A DNA stretch of 64,000 bases, taken from positions 147,092 through 211,091 of the forward strand of contig CAWHBF010000033.1 in assembly GCA_963827515.1 (NCBI GenBank), written 5' to 3'. Positions 1 to 10,676 of the stretch are shown here, one piece after another (within the stretch, counting starts at the first letter, position 1; every line of letters starts with the position of its first letter). The position numbers and the translations under genes were made by a program. The notes beneath the pieces are model-generated. The model made no database searches. It saw only the letters and a program-made list of their open reading frames with translations, and was not told where the DNA came from. This stretch comes from JABFSA01 sp963827515. Lineage in GTDB: Bacteria > Acidobacteriota > Vicinamibacteria > Vicinamibacterales > UBA2999.

Positions 1-1
1 G

Positions 2-2292
2 GAACCGCACAGCGCCGAGGCTCTGCTCGACAGGCTCACGCAAGTCGAAGTGTTCGAGCGGTTCCTGCATCACGCTTTCCCCGGCAAGACCCGCTTTTCA
101 GTTGAAGGCGTGGATATGCTCGTTCCCATGCTGGACGAGATCCTGTGCAACGCCGCCGACCAGGGGGTTCGTCATGCGCTCCTCGGGATGGCCCACCGCG
201 GGCGGCTCAACGTGCTCGCCCACGTGCTCGACAAGCCCTACTCGCAGATCCTGGCCGAGTTCAAAGACCCGGTGCGGGCCGAGTCGTGGCGGGTGGATCT
301 GGGATGGACGGGCGATGTGACCTATCACGCTGGTGCTCGAACCTCGGGCCCTCGAGGTCAGCTGTTCGTCACGCTGGCTGCCAACCCGAGCCACCTTGAG
401 GCCGTGAATCCAGTTGTTGCGGGTATGGCACGTGCCGCGGGTACGCGTGCCGATCAGCCGGGTGCATCGATTTTCCAAGGCAGAGTGACGCTTCCCATCC
501 TGCTCCATGGGGACGCGGCCTTCCCCGGCCAGGGCGTGGTCGCGGAGACCCTCAACCTTTCACGATTGCCTGGCTACGACACCGGTGGAACCATCCACAT
601 CATCGTCAATAACCAGCTTGGATTCACGGCCACCCCGGACGAGTCCTACAGCACGAGCTATGCGAGCGGGTTGGCGCGCGGTTTCAAGATTCCCGTCGTG
701 CACGTCAACGCCGACGACCCGGTGGCGTGTCTCGAGGCAGCGCGAATGGCGAGCGAGTACCGCAGTCGCTTCGCCCGAGACTTCTTGATCGATCTGGTCG
801 GATATCGAAGATACGGTCATAACGAAGGTGACGAGCCGGCCTTCACCCAGCCCGGTAATGTACGAAGCGATCGGTACTCACCCAACCGTGCGCGAGACCT
901 TCGCACGCGCGCAAGTCGCCGCCGGGCAGTGTCCCGCCGATGTACCGGACGCCCTGGTGCGCAAGCATCGTGAGGTGCTCGAGAAGACCCTTGCGGCCCT
1001 CCGGCCGGAACAGGATGTGGTGGCTCCGGTGCCGACCCCCGCGACAGCCGGTGTGGCTGGCCGCGTGGAGACTGGCGTTCCGGTCGATCGTCTGCGGGAG
1101 ATCAACGCTCGTCTGCTGGATCTCCCCGAAGGATTCACGCTGCACAGAAAGCTCCAACGGGGTATGGAGCGGCGGCGAGCGGCGTTTACGAATGAGTCGG
1201 AGCGGACTGTCGATTGGGCGACGGCGGAAGAGCTGGCGCTCGCTACGATTCTGGCGGACGGCATCCCGGTTCGCCTGACCGGTGAAGACGTGGAGCGGGG
1301 CACTTTCAGCCAGCGTCACGCGGTATTTCACGACGCCTCCAACGGCACCCAGCTCATTCCCCTCCAGAAGCTTGCCGAGGCACGCGCTGCATTCGACGTG
1401 CACAACTCCCCGTTGAGCGAGAACGCCACCATCGGCTTCGAGCTGGGGTACGGCCTGCAGGCCCCGGGCACGCTCGTCATCTGGGAGGCGCAATACGGCG
1501 ACTTCCTGAACGGAGCCCAGGTGGTGCTGGACGAGTTCGTTACTTCGAGTCGAGCGAAGTGGGGTCTGAAGCCCGCGCTCGTGTTTCTGTTACCACATGC
1601 CTACGAAGGCCAGGGACCGGATCACTCGACCGCTCGACCCGAGCGCATTCTTCAGGCTGCGGCTGACATCAACCTCCGCCTCGTCAACTGCACGACACCG
1701 GCCCAATATTTCCATCTGCTTCGGAGGCAGGCACATCTGCTCGCGAGCGATCCGCTCCCGCTGTTCGTGCTGACACCGAAGAGCCTGCTGCGGCACCCCT
1801 CCGTGCGTTCCACACCACTCGACCTGGCGGGGGGCCGCTTTCTGTCGGTGATCGACGACGTCGAGGCGCGGGAGCGGGCAGCGTCCATCACACGGCTCGT
1901 GCTGTGCAGCGGCAAGGTCTACGTAGACGTGGCGAGCAGCCCCCACCGGTCCGCGGCGCGCGACATCGCCATTTGCCGCGTGGAGCAGGTGTACCCGTTT
2001 CCTGGCACCGCCTTGCGGGAGTTACTCGAGTGGCTACCCAGCGCTGACCAGCGTCGTCTGGCTTCAAGAGGAACCGGAAAACATGGGCGCGTGGGAATTC
2101 ATGCGTCCCAATCTCGAGGAAGTGATCGCGGGTCGTTGTCCGCTTCGCTACATCGGCCGCGTACGGAACTCGAGCCCATCGGAGGGTTCCGCTGCGTGGC
2201 ATCACCTGAACCAGACGGCACTCGTCGATCAGGTATTCAGTAACGACCGCCAATCACCGGACGTACCGCTGGTGCTGTCCAAACCGGCCTGA
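2..2292 (+). CDS. sucA: 2-oxoglutarate dehydrogenase E1 component, 5'-truncated by window edge and frame-broken
   Basis: This is the thiamine-diphosphate E1 subunit that decarboxylates 2-oxoglutarate in the TCA cycle. The reading frame is open from base 2, so the N-terminal part lies outside the window. Family landmarks are GMAHRGRLNVLAHV near base 190, the HNEGDEPAFTQP segment near 820-850, and the C-terminal EEPENMGAWEF segment near 2070. Two frame breaks are visible. Near 859 the frame leaves TQP and resumes one base later with MYEAIGTHPTVRE. Near 2038 it leaves EWLP and resumes one base later with ALTSVVWLQEEPEN. Both look like single extra bases because conserved sequence continues immediately. 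The E2 gene follows after 13 bases, the usual sucAB order. A real pseudogene is possible but less likely, since the other residues are well preserved. Confidence 0.93.
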
Positions 2293-2305
2293 CTCCGGAG
2301 GTTCC

Positions 2306-3519
2306 GTGCCGAACATCGTCGTACCGCAACTGGGTGAGTCGATCGTGGAGGCCCGCGTTGCGCGCTGGCTCAAGAAGGAGGGCGACCGCGTGGAAGCGGG
2401 TGATCCCGTCGTGGAGCTCGAGACCGAGAAGGTGGACCTGGAGGTCAGGGCCGAGCAAGCGGGAGTCCTCTCACGGATCGATCGGAAGGAGGGAGAGGAC
2501 GTCAAGGTCGGGGAAGTGCTGGCAGTCATCGACGAGGCGGGTGCTGCCACGAGTCCTCCGACGCCACCTGCGAAGGCGCCGCCGGCCGAGCCCCCGGCTA
2601 CTCCAGAGCCCGCCGTCAAGGACCCGCCTGCACCACGCCCGGAAGTCTGCCCCACGCGCGCCGCAAACCGTTCAGCCCAGTCAATCCGGTGAGGTGGGCG
2701 AAGCATCACCTGCAGCGCCTCGAGAACCCACGGCAGCGCAAGGCGGCTCCTCCGGCTCCGCAGGCTCCCCCAGCTCAGCGGGCGGTTCCTCCGGATCCGA
2801 CGTCTGCCGCGTCTCACGGGCGCATCGAGGAACGCATACGGATGTCGAAGCGTCGTCAGACGATCGCCCGCCGCTTGCTCGAGGCGCAGCGAACGGCGGC
2901 GATGCTGACGACGTTCAACGAGATCGACATGACGTCAGTCATGGATCTCAGGGCGCGGGTGAAGGAGCAGTTCAAGGAACGCCACGGCGCCAGCCTCGGC
3001 ATCGTCTCCTTCTTCGTCAAAGCAAGCATCGCTGCACTGCGCGCTTTCCCGAAGCTCAACGCTGAGGTTCAAGACGACGAGATCGTGCTCAAGCACTACT
3101 ACGACATCGGTGTGGCGGTGGGGAGCGAGGGAGGTCTGGTGGTCCCGGTGCTGCGTGACGCAGATCGGATGAGCTTCGGGGAGATTGAAGTGGGCATCAG
3201 ATCGTTCTCGTCGCGTGCGGCCGAAGGCACGCTCACGCTCGAGGACCTGAGGGGCGGCACGTTCACCATCACGAACGGCGGCGTGTTCGGGTCGCTGCTC
3301 AGTACGCCGATCCTCAACCTGCCACAAGTCGGCATTCTGGGCCTGCACAAGATCCAAGACCGCGCGGTTGCGCTGAATGGTGCGGTCGTGATCCGCCCGA
3401 TGATGTTCGTCGCACTGACCTACGATCACCGTTTGATCGACGGTCGAGAGGCGGTACAGTTCCTGGTCACGATCAAGGGATACATTGAGGATCCCTCTCG
3501 TCTGATGCTCGAGCAGTAG
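2306..3519 (+). CDS. sucB: 2-oxoglutarate dehydrogenase E2 (dihydrolipoamide succinyltransferase), frame-broken in the linker
   Basis: The enzyme carries the lipoyl arm and transfers succinyl groups to CoA in the 2-oxoglutarate dehydrogenase complex. The GTG start at 2306 follows a CCGGAGG-like site. Residues 1-75 are a lipoyl domain with the lipoylation motif ETEKVDLE. A Pro/Ala-rich linker follows, and the frame must change between about 2640 and 2760 to reach the catalytic domain at about 2830-3519. That domain begins MSKRRQTIARRL and ends with the active-site motif YDHRLIDGREAV (catalytic His and Asp). I cannot find a peripheral subunit-binding domain in any frame between the two domains, and only about 200 bases are available for it. 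The protein would be about 400 residues. It forms an operon with sucA. Confidence 0.9.
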
Positions 3520-3549
3520 CCGTCGCCCGTCGCGCTTCAGGGGGACCAC

Positions 3550-4416
3550 ATGGACAATGCCGACCGGAAGGTCACGGACTTCAAGCAACGCGTCGAGAAG
3601 GAGTGGGCCGGCGACGACGCGGCAGCGGCCTGGCAGAAACACTACCCACAGATGCGGGCACAGCTCGCACAGGTAACCGAGGCGCTCGTCGAGGCTGCCG
3701 CCCCGCGTCCCGGAATGTCGATCCTCGATCTTGCATCTGGCACCGGCGAGCCGGCGCTGACCCTGGCTCAACGCGTCGCGCCCACCGGGAGGGTCACCGC
3801 CACGGACCTCAGCGGAAGCATGCTGGCGGCGCTGACCACGAACGCCATTGCGGAGGGCGTGACGAATCTCGAGACGAAGGTCTGCGACGCTGAGGAACTG
3901 CCGTTTTCTGACGCTACCTTCGATGTGGTCACATCTCGTTTCGGCGTGATGTTCTTTGCCGACGTCCAGCGCTCGTTGGCCGAAGTGAAAAGAGTCCTCA
4001 AGCGCGGCGGATCACTCGCGCTGATGGTGTGGGGACAGCCACTGCCTTCGAGCTACTTCGGCGCTGCGACGATGCCGTACGTGCGGCGGCTGGCGACGAA
4101 GCCTGATCCGGACGGCCCTGGGCCGATGCGTTTTGCGGAACCCGGGAAGCTGGTCCGGCTTGTCGAGGGGGCTGGATATCACGAGGTGCGTGAAACGATT
4201 CTGACGCTACCGGCTCCTTACCGAGGCACGCCCGAAGAGATGCTCACCGCGATCATGGAGATCGCCGCGCCGCTTCGGAACCTCGCGGCCACACTGTCGG
4301 ACGAGGATCAGCGCGCCGCCCAGCGGGATGCCTACGACAACCTCCGTCCGCTGTACGATGGCACGTTCACGAACGTTACGGCGCCGGTTCTCATCGTCCG
4401 AGGGGTATCGCGGTAG
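3550..4416 (+). CDS. class I SAM-dependent methyltransferase (UbiE/COQ5-like)
   Basis: This is a 288-residue cytosolic methyltransferase. The SAM-binding motif I is seen as ILDLASGTGEPAL around residue 58, followed by the acidic post-I segment VTATDLSGSML, then the motif II region TFDVVTSRFGVMF and KRVLKRGGSLAL. The C-terminal half resembles UbiE-like enzymes of unknown substrate. The ATG at 3550 is preceded by a GGGG-containing leader and lies 30 bases after sucB, so it may be co-transcribed. The next gene starts 7 bases downstream. The substrate is not predictable from the sequence. Confidence 0.85.
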   Translation: MDNADRKVTDFKQRVEKEWAGDDAAAAWQKHYPQMRAQLAQVTEALVEAAAPRPGMSILDLASGTGEPALTLAQRVAPTGRVTATDLSGSMLAALTTNAIAEGVTNLETKVCDAEELPFSDATFDVVTSRFGVMFFADVQRSLAEVKRVLKRGGSLALMVWGQPLPSSYFGAATMPYVRRLATKPDPDGPGPMRFAEPGKLVRLVEGAGYHEVRETILTLPAPYRGTPEEMLTAIMEIAAPLRNLAATLSDEDQRAAQRDAYDNLRPLYDGTFTNVTAPVLIVRGVSR

Positions 4417-4423
4417 ACGCGTC

Positions 4424-7400
4424 ATGGTCGTCGAACATCCCTTTCCCATCGTCGGCGTCGGTGCCTCTGCCGGCGGGATCGACGCCCTGACGAGGCTGGT
4501 TGCGGCGCTGCCACGACGCGCCGGTGTTGCACTGGTGGTGGTCCAGCATCTGGATCCACACCACGACAGCCAGCTCACTGGGATTCTTCGCAACCAGTCG
4601 TCGCTCGAGGTTGTGGATGCCGAGCACGGGATCAAGGTAGCTCCGAACCACGCGTACGTGATTCAGCCCAACACGAGCGTGGCCCTTGCCGACGGCGTGC
4701 TGTCGGTGACCGCACGTCCGAACGATCGGCGTCCTCACTATCCGGTAGACCACTTCCTACGTTCGCTCGCCGCCGTCCAAGGGCCTCGTTCGGTCGGCGT
4801 GATTCTGTCGGGGACGGGCTCCGACGGAACCCTTGGCGTGTGCGAGATCAAGGCCGCAGGCGGCATCACGTTCGCACAGGACTCGCACACGGCACAACAC
4901 GATGGGATGCCGCGCAGCGCCATCGCAAGCGGGTCGGTGGACCTCGTGTTGTCACCGGAAGACATCGCCCGGCATCTTGGCGACCTCGCGGTTCATCCGT
5001 ATCTGGACGTCTCGAATCCGGCGCGCGCCATCTCCGACGAGGCAGGGGACTTTCACAGGGTCATCACCGCCCTGCGCAACAGGAGCGGCGTCGATTTCAG
5101 TCAGTATCGCGATACGACGATCAGACGGAGGACGGCGCGGCGGATGCTGCTGCGCGGCTTCAAGTCACCGAGCGAATACGCACAGTTGCTCGAGCGTGAT
5201 TCCGCCGAAGCCGAAGCGCTCTACCGTGACGTTCTCATCAACGTGACCAGCTTCTTCCGTGAACCGGCCATGTTCGAGGAACTGAAGCAGGTCGTATTTC
5301 CCGAACTTCTCAAGAACAAGTCTGACTCGCAAGCCATCCGTGTGTGGGTTCCAGGGTGTTCTACCGGCCAGGAGGCCTACTCGATTGCCATCGCGCTGCT
5401 CGAGTTCCTTGCCCGAGTCCAGGTGAAGCGTGAAATCCAGATTTTCGCGACGGATCTCGGAGATCCAACTTTTCTCGAACGCGCACGGGCCGGCGTCTAT
5501 CCGGAGAGCATCGAGTCTGAAGTGAGCCCTGAACGGCTGGAGACGTTCTTCGTCAAGCAAGGGGATACGTACCGCATCGAGAAGAGCGTGCGGGATCTGT
5601 GCGTGTTCGCACGCCAGAACATCACCGTCGATCCACCCTTCTCACGAGTGGATCTCGTGAGCTGCCGCAACGTGCTGATCTACATGTCGCACGAGCTACA
5701 GGAGCGGCTGCTGCCGATCTTCCACTTCGCACTCAACCGGGACGGATACCTCATTCTTGGCGCGGCGGAAACGGTCGGCACACACGTCGATCTCTTCCAG
5801 GTCGTCAGCCCCGCACACAAGATCTACAAACGCAGAGACTCGTCGCACCGGACGCAGTTGACGTTCATGGCGAACGAATGGTTGCCGGGCATGGCCGTGA
5901 GGTCGGACGGCAAGCCAGGGCTGCCTCCGGATTTTCAGCGTGAGGCGGATCGTGTCACGTTGAGTCATTACGCACCGCCATCCGTTCTCGTCGATGAAGA
6001 GTTCGAAGTCCAGCAGTTTCGTGGCCGAAGCGCGCCATTTCTCGAAGCCCCGTCCGGTCAGCCGACCACCAACTTGTTGCGGATGGCGCGTGCGGGCTTC
6101 TTTCTGGAGCTACGCAGCGCGCTGACCGAGGCCAAAGCGACTCGGGCGCCGGTCGTGCGTGAGCACCTACACGTATCGGACGCGGGCCGGGATCTCGAGT
6201 TCACGCTACGAATTCTCCCGATCACGATCGGCTCTTCTCGACAGCTCCACCTGCTCGTGCTCTTCGAGCCGCAGGATTGGGCCGTATGGTCCTCAGCGGT
6301 GGCGAGAGCGCCAGATGGGGACAACGACACGGCGTGGCTCTGGCAGGAGCTCGGCGCCAGCCGCGAGTATCTGCAGTCGATGCTCGACGTCAGGGAGACG
6401 GCGAATCAGGAGCTGCGGGCGGCACACGAGGAACTGCTCTCGAGCAATGAGGAGCTGCAGAGCACGAATGAGGAGCTCGAAACCACGAAGGAAGAGCTTC
6501 AGTCGGCCAACGAAGAGCTGACGACGGTCAACGAACAGTTCCAGAATCGGAACCGCGAGCTCGACGTCCTCACCGACGACCTGTCCAACTTCATCGGGAG
6601 CGCCGACGTGCCGATGGTGACCGTCGGCCGCGATTTGTCAATTCGTCGACTCACGCCCGCCGCGCACCGGGCATTCAACCTGCTGGCGACTGACATCGGG
6701 CGCTCGATCGACCATATCAAGTTCTTCCTGGCCATTGACGACATCGGCAGCACGGTTGAGTCCGTCATCAGCTCCGGGCTGCCCAGCGAGCGTGAAGTCC
6801 TGGACCGAGAGGGGCGGTGGTGGATGCTCCGCGTGCGGCCGTTTCTCACCGCCGACAGCCGCATCGACGGCGCGACGCTCGTCGCCGTCGACGTGGACTC
6901 CGTCAAGCGTCACCACGATCTCATGGAAGCCCGCGACTACGCGTTGTCGATCGTGCGGACGGTGCGCGAGCCTCTGGTCGTACTGGATCCGGACTGTCGC
7001 GTCGGCCTGGCCAACGAGGCGTTCTACGGGCTGTTCGGCGAGACACCGGCAGAGGTGGAGGGACGTGCGCTCTGGGAGATCGGCCGCGGCGTCTGGAGCG
7101 ACCCTGCCCTGCGCCGCCTGATCGAGTCGGCGTCTGCTGGGAAGGAGGCGATCGCGGGTTTCGAGATCCAGCGGGTACTTCCGTCGATGGGCCTGCGGAC
7201 GCTGGTGCTCAACGCCCGTCCGATTTCTCGTGCCGGGCGTCCAGGGCTGCTCCTCCTCGCGGTGGACGATGTGACCGATGCGAGGCAGGCGGAGCATCTA
7301 CGGGTGGACGCCGAAACGTTGAGGCTCGTCGATCGGCGTAAGGACGAGTTTCTCGGTATCCTCGCGCACGAGCTCAGGAATCCGCTGGCGCCAATGCAGT

Positions 7401-8449
7401 TCGCGGTGGAGATGCTACGTCGATCCATCGGTACTCCTGCGGAGACCGATCGCGCTCGTCAGGTGCTCGAACGTCAGATCGCGCATATGGTGCGGATCGT
7501 GGACGACTTGCTGGACGTGTCACGGATCACGCAAGGCAAAGTCGAGTTGCGTAAGGTGCTTCTGAGGCTCTCAGACATTGTCCATTCGGCGGTTGAGCTC
7601 TCTCGCCCGGCCCTCGATGCCGCCCAGCACACGCTTGACCGTGTCCCTGCCGGACGAGACGGTGGTGATCAACGGTGATCCGGTGCGGCTGGCGCAGGTG
7701 TTGGTGAACCTGTTGAACAACGCCATCAAGTTCACGCCACCCGGCGGGCACATCTGGTTGATCGCCGAGCGGACCGGCGAAGTGCCAGAACGCCCGAACC
7801 AGGTGCGCATCCGTGTTCGCGATACCGGCATCGGAATCGCTCCTGAGATGCGCAACCAGGTGTTCGACATGTTCATGCAGGGTGACCGCTCGCTCGAACG
7901 AAGCCGTGGTGGGCTGGGCGTTGGACTCACGCTCGTGCGCAGTCTCGTTGCCCTTCACGGAGGCCGCGTCGACGTCTGGAGTGACGGTGTGGGCCGTGGC
8001 AGCGAGTTCGTGGTCGTGCTGCCGCTCGAGCCGTTGGTCGAGGAGGCTCCCAAGGTCGACAGTTCGAGCACAGCGGAGCACGCACGAAGTCTGCGCGTGG
8101 TCGTCGCCGATGACAACGAGGATCGCGTGAAATGCTGAAGTACCTCCTGACCCAGGAGGGACACACGGTCGTGACCGCCGCAGACGGCGACGAGGCGTTT
8201 GCGGCTATGACCACCAACAAGCCCGACGTCGGCGTGCTCGATGTCAGCATGCCTGGACTCAACGGGTACAGCCTGGCACGCAAGGTTCGCGAACATGAAT
8301 CCACATCGTCGACGTTCTTGATCGCGCTCTCAGGTCTCGGTCAGCCGGAGGACAAGGCGTCGGCCATCGCCGCCGGATTCAATCACCATTTCACGAAGCC
8401 GGTCGAGATGAACAGGCTATTGAAGCTCCTCGCGGAGCGCTTCCCCTAA
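4424..8449 (+). CDS. CheB-CheR-PAS hybrid histidine kinase with receiver domain (frame-broken twice)
   Basis: A very large fused signalling protein of about 1,340 residues. Domains in order are: CheB-type methylesterase, residues about 5-190, with GVGASAGG, QHLDPHH and SGTGSDGT covering the Ser, His and Asp positions; CheR methyltransferase, about 210-465, with VPGCSTGQEAYS and SCRNVLIY; a heptad-rich coiled coil, about 660-712, with repeated NEELQS/NEELE blocks; two PAS-like domains, about 715-950; HisKA with phospho-acceptor His in ILAHELRNPL near 980; HATPase with NLLNNAIKFTPPGG and GLGVGL; and a receiver with VVADDNED and the phospho-acceptor region VGVLDVSMPG. The frame gains a base near 7636 and loses one near 8123; both sides match the family. 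The start is ATG 4424, since upstream residues in frame belong to the methyltransferase region. It probably links receptor methylation chemistry to phosphotransfer. Confidence 0.9.
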
Positions 8450-8692
8450 GCCGCGGTCCCTCGCATCTACTCAAACCGTAGGCCGCGTGGCGCGCAGCAG
8501 CCGGCGCAAACGATGCGGCGCAGCGCCCGTCGTACGCACTCGATCGGACGCCTGCAGTTTGTACATGTCCACGGTAAGAACTTCTCAAAGAATCTGTCCG
8601 CGCCTACGGCCGCACGCCGAGACCAGACGCGGCACGACCATTGCTCTGAGTAGGAGCATAGGGCAGACACAAGCCCACGAGGAGAAGACAAC
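8450..8692. other. intergenic region without a recognisable gene
   Basis: These 243 bases separate the hybrid kinase from a small membrane protein gene. I see no convincing coding region, repeat or terminator with a U-tract. The promoter of the downstream small gene presumably lies here. Confidence 0.5.
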
Positions 8693-8812
8693 ATGGACAT
8701 GCAGAATTCGAACAAGTCGGAACAGGGTATCGTCGGGTATGGCCTTCTTTGGTTCCTGGGGGTTCCGGCCTCGGTTCTCTTCGTGATCTTCCTGATGAGG
8801 GGCTGCACGTAG
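8693..8812 (+). CDS. small single-pass membrane protein
   Basis: This 39-residue protein has a polar N-terminus and one hydrophobic segment (residues about 13-35, GYGLLWFLGVPASVL and onward), ending in the short tail MRGCT. The ATG at 8693 is preceded by GAGGAGAAG at a good distance, which is the main reason to call it real. I do not recognise a function. Such one-helix peptides often modulate a membrane partner, but nothing here identifies one. Confidence 0.55.
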   Translation: MDMQNSNKSEQGIVGYGLLWFLGVPASVLFVIFLMRGCT

Positions 8813-8852
8813 AGAATCGCTTCTAGCCCTGGGACGCCGACTCGAGGATGGC

Positions 8853-9365
8853 GTGATGATCAGCGGTGAGTCACCTCATGCCGCGGGAGAGGCACAGGGA
8901 GGTCTGACTGACGAGGAGAAGCGCGAGAACCTGATACGGCTCGCCTTCGCCGGTCAGACGGACCGCTACGAGATGTTTCGCCGCCTGGTCTTCGACCAGA
9001 TTCCGCCCGGCACCAAGGTGGTCTTGCGCGGGAGCGGTGTCACCGGGTACCGGTGGCGAGATCATGCGCCGTTTGATGCGGACGGACCAGGCACGAGCGA
9101 CCTCGATCTGACCCTGGTCGGGGAAAGGGCCGTGGCGCTCTTCAAGTTGACCGGATTCTTCATCCCGGGCGTGCATTCGCGTCCCATCAGCGAGGACGAT
9201 CCGGACATCGCGCCCGACTTGGTGCCTCTCCGCGAAACGCTGATGCGACTTGTTGGACGTCCCGTCAATATCCAGGCGTCACGGGAGATCGTCATACAGG
9301 TGCGCGGCGATCTCCTGGATCAGCCGTACCTGACGCTCTGCGACAAGCCCGATGAGGTGTCGTGA
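8853..9365 (+). CDS. nucleotidyltransferase-like protein
   Basis: A 170-residue protein with a nucleotidyltransferase-like core: a Gly/Ser turn (LRGSGVTGYRW, residues about 54-64) followed by an acidic pair in TSDLDLTLVG (about 80-90). This matches the GS...DxD pattern of the polymerase-beta-like fold. No helicase, HEPN or antitoxin partner is adjacent. It may start at GTG 8853 or at ATG 8856. Its stop overlaps the start of the next gene by 4 bases (GTGA), so the two are probably translationally coupled. Substrate unknown. Confidence 0.6.
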   Translation: MMISGESPHAAGEAQGGLTDEEKRENLIRLAFAGQTDRYEMFRRLVFDQIPPGTKVVLRGSGVTGYRWRDHAPFDADGPGTSDLDLTLVGERAVALFKLTGFFIPGVHSRPISEDDPDIAPDLVPLRETLMRLVGRPVNIQASREIVIQVRGDLLDQPYLTLCDKPDEVS

Positions 9366-10105
9366 GCCTTCGTTTGCTCACCTACAACATCCAACGTGGA
9401 GGTGTCGATCGCGTCGATCGCATCGCGCGTGTGATCAACGACTGTCAGCCAGACATCGTTCTGCTACAGGAAGCCAGCAATCTTGCGACGATACGAAGCC
9501 TTGCCTCCCTGACGCAGATGGCTGCGTCAGGCTCCTTCGCGAATCAGTCTCTCGGGTATCTGAGCCGGCAGCCGGTGGATGTGTCATGGCATCGACCACG
9601 TGTGTCTCGGCATGCGTTCATCGAGATTGTGACCAGGGACGGCGAGACGCGGGTGTTTGGCGTCCACCTCAGCGCGGTCCACTCGTCGTGGACCGAGCGG
9701 CGGCGAGTGCACGAGCTCCGCGCGCTGCTTCAGAGCATCGAACGGCATCAGCATGGGTTTCACATCCTCGCGGGCGATTTCAACACGCTGGCGCCCAATG
9801 AGCCCCTGCAGGTCTCCCGACTGCCGCTGCGCCTCAGGCCGCTCGTGTGGCTGGGGGGCGGGCGCATTCGATGGCGCACGATTCAAACGGTGCTCGACGC
9901 CGGATACAAAGACGCGTTCCGACACTTCCATCCCGATGCGACGGGATGGACGATGCCGACCTGGGACCCGCACGTACGACTGGACTACGTCTTCGTGCCG
10001 CACGAGTTCGCGGATCGCATTCTGAGCTGCGACGTTATCGCCTCCGAGGACGCGGCTGCCGCCTCGGATCACTTTCCGGTGGTCGCCGATATCAGAATGG
10101 ACTGA
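9362..10105 (+). CDS. endonuclease/exonuclease/phosphatase (EEP) family protein
   Basis: This 247-residue protein has the EEP signature. It opens with RLLTYNIQRGG, has the metal-binding Glu in VLLQEAS (residue about 38), the ILAGDFNTL motif (about 140) and ends with SDHFPVVADI. The fold covers Mg-dependent phosphodiesterases and phosphatases acting on nucleic acids, sugars or lipids, so the substrate stays open. There is no signal peptide, so it should be cytosolic. The GTG start overlaps the stop of the nucleotidyltransferase-like gene, suggesting a joint nucleotide-related role. Confidence 0.8.
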   Translation: MSLRLLTYNIQRGGVDRVDRIARVINDCQPDIVLLQEASNLATIRSLASLTQMAASGSFANQSLGYLSRQPVDVSWHRPRVSRHAFIEIVTRDGETRVFGVHLSAVHSSWTERRRVHELRALLQSIERHQHGFHILAGDFNTLAPNEPLQVSRLPLRLRPLVWLGGGRIRWRTIQTVLDAGYKDAFRHFHPDATGWTMPTWDPHVRLDYVFVPHEFADRILSCDVIASEDAAAASDHFPVVADIRMD

Positions 10106-10150
10106 TTCGAGTCAGCGCGCGGCGATTGGCGTCGGCGCGCGTCGCGCTGC

Positions 10151-10594
10151 CTATCTCGGCGCACGTTTGGTGATTTCCTCCACCGTCAGCTGTTCCTTCA
10201 CGGTGGCGAAGTGCCAGACGTGGCCAAAAGGATCTTTCAAGCTCACGGCCCGCTCTCCATAGAACTGATCCGCGACCGGCCGTAGCACCGTTGCGCCCGC
10301 GTCCTCGGCTCGTCTCGCAAACGCGTCCACGTCCTGAACGTAGATGGACACGCTCACGGTCGTCCCACCGAGTTGCGGGGGGCTCTGCATGCCGGCCTCC
10401 GGACTCTCGTCCGCCAGAAAAACCGGTGCGCCTTCGATGCGGACCTCTGCATGTCCAATCTTGCCGTCTGGCATCGGAAACCTCATGGTCTCTTCAGCAC
10501 CGAAGGCCGTCTTGTAAAACCCGAGGGCATCCGCGGCTCCTCGGATCATCAAATAGGGGACCGCAGCGGCGGGATAGATGGGGTTCAGGCTCAT
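10151..10594 (-). CDS. VOC (glyoxalase/bleomycin resistance) family protein, PhnB-like
   Basis: This 147-residue protein is of the PhnB-like VOC type. It shows AVPYLMIRGAADALGFYK near the N-terminus, metal-site-like segments GHAEVRIEGAPVFLAD and the C-terminal KDPFGHVWHFAT. VOC proteins use paired beta-alpha-beta-beta-beta modules for isomerase, dioxygenase or binding roles. I choose ATG 10594 because it follows a strong Shine-Dalgarno sequence (AAGGAGG, 5-6 bases upstream); an in-frame start 21 bases earlier lacks this. Its 5' end faces the divergent lipoprotein gene. Substrate unknown. Confidence 0.82.
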   Translation of the reverse strand: MSLNPIYPAAAVPYLMIRGAADALGFYKTAFGAEETMRFPMPDGKIGHAEVRIEGAPVFLADESPEAGMQSPPQLGGTTVSVSIYVQDVDAFARRAEDAGATVLRPVADQFYGERAVSLKDPFGHVWHFATVKEQLTVEEITKRAPR

Positions 10595-10676
10595 CGCGCC
10601 TCCTTGCTTTTTCAATCAAATGTTCGCCATATCTGACGAGGCAGGTGGCAACGTTCATGCAAAAGTTCAGCCTGCC

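Noticed and set aside
859..863. Programmed ribosomal frameshifting in sucA and other genes
   Set aside because: No slippery heptamer with a following structure is consistently present, many unrelated genes are affected, and the conserved frame resumes after one extra base.
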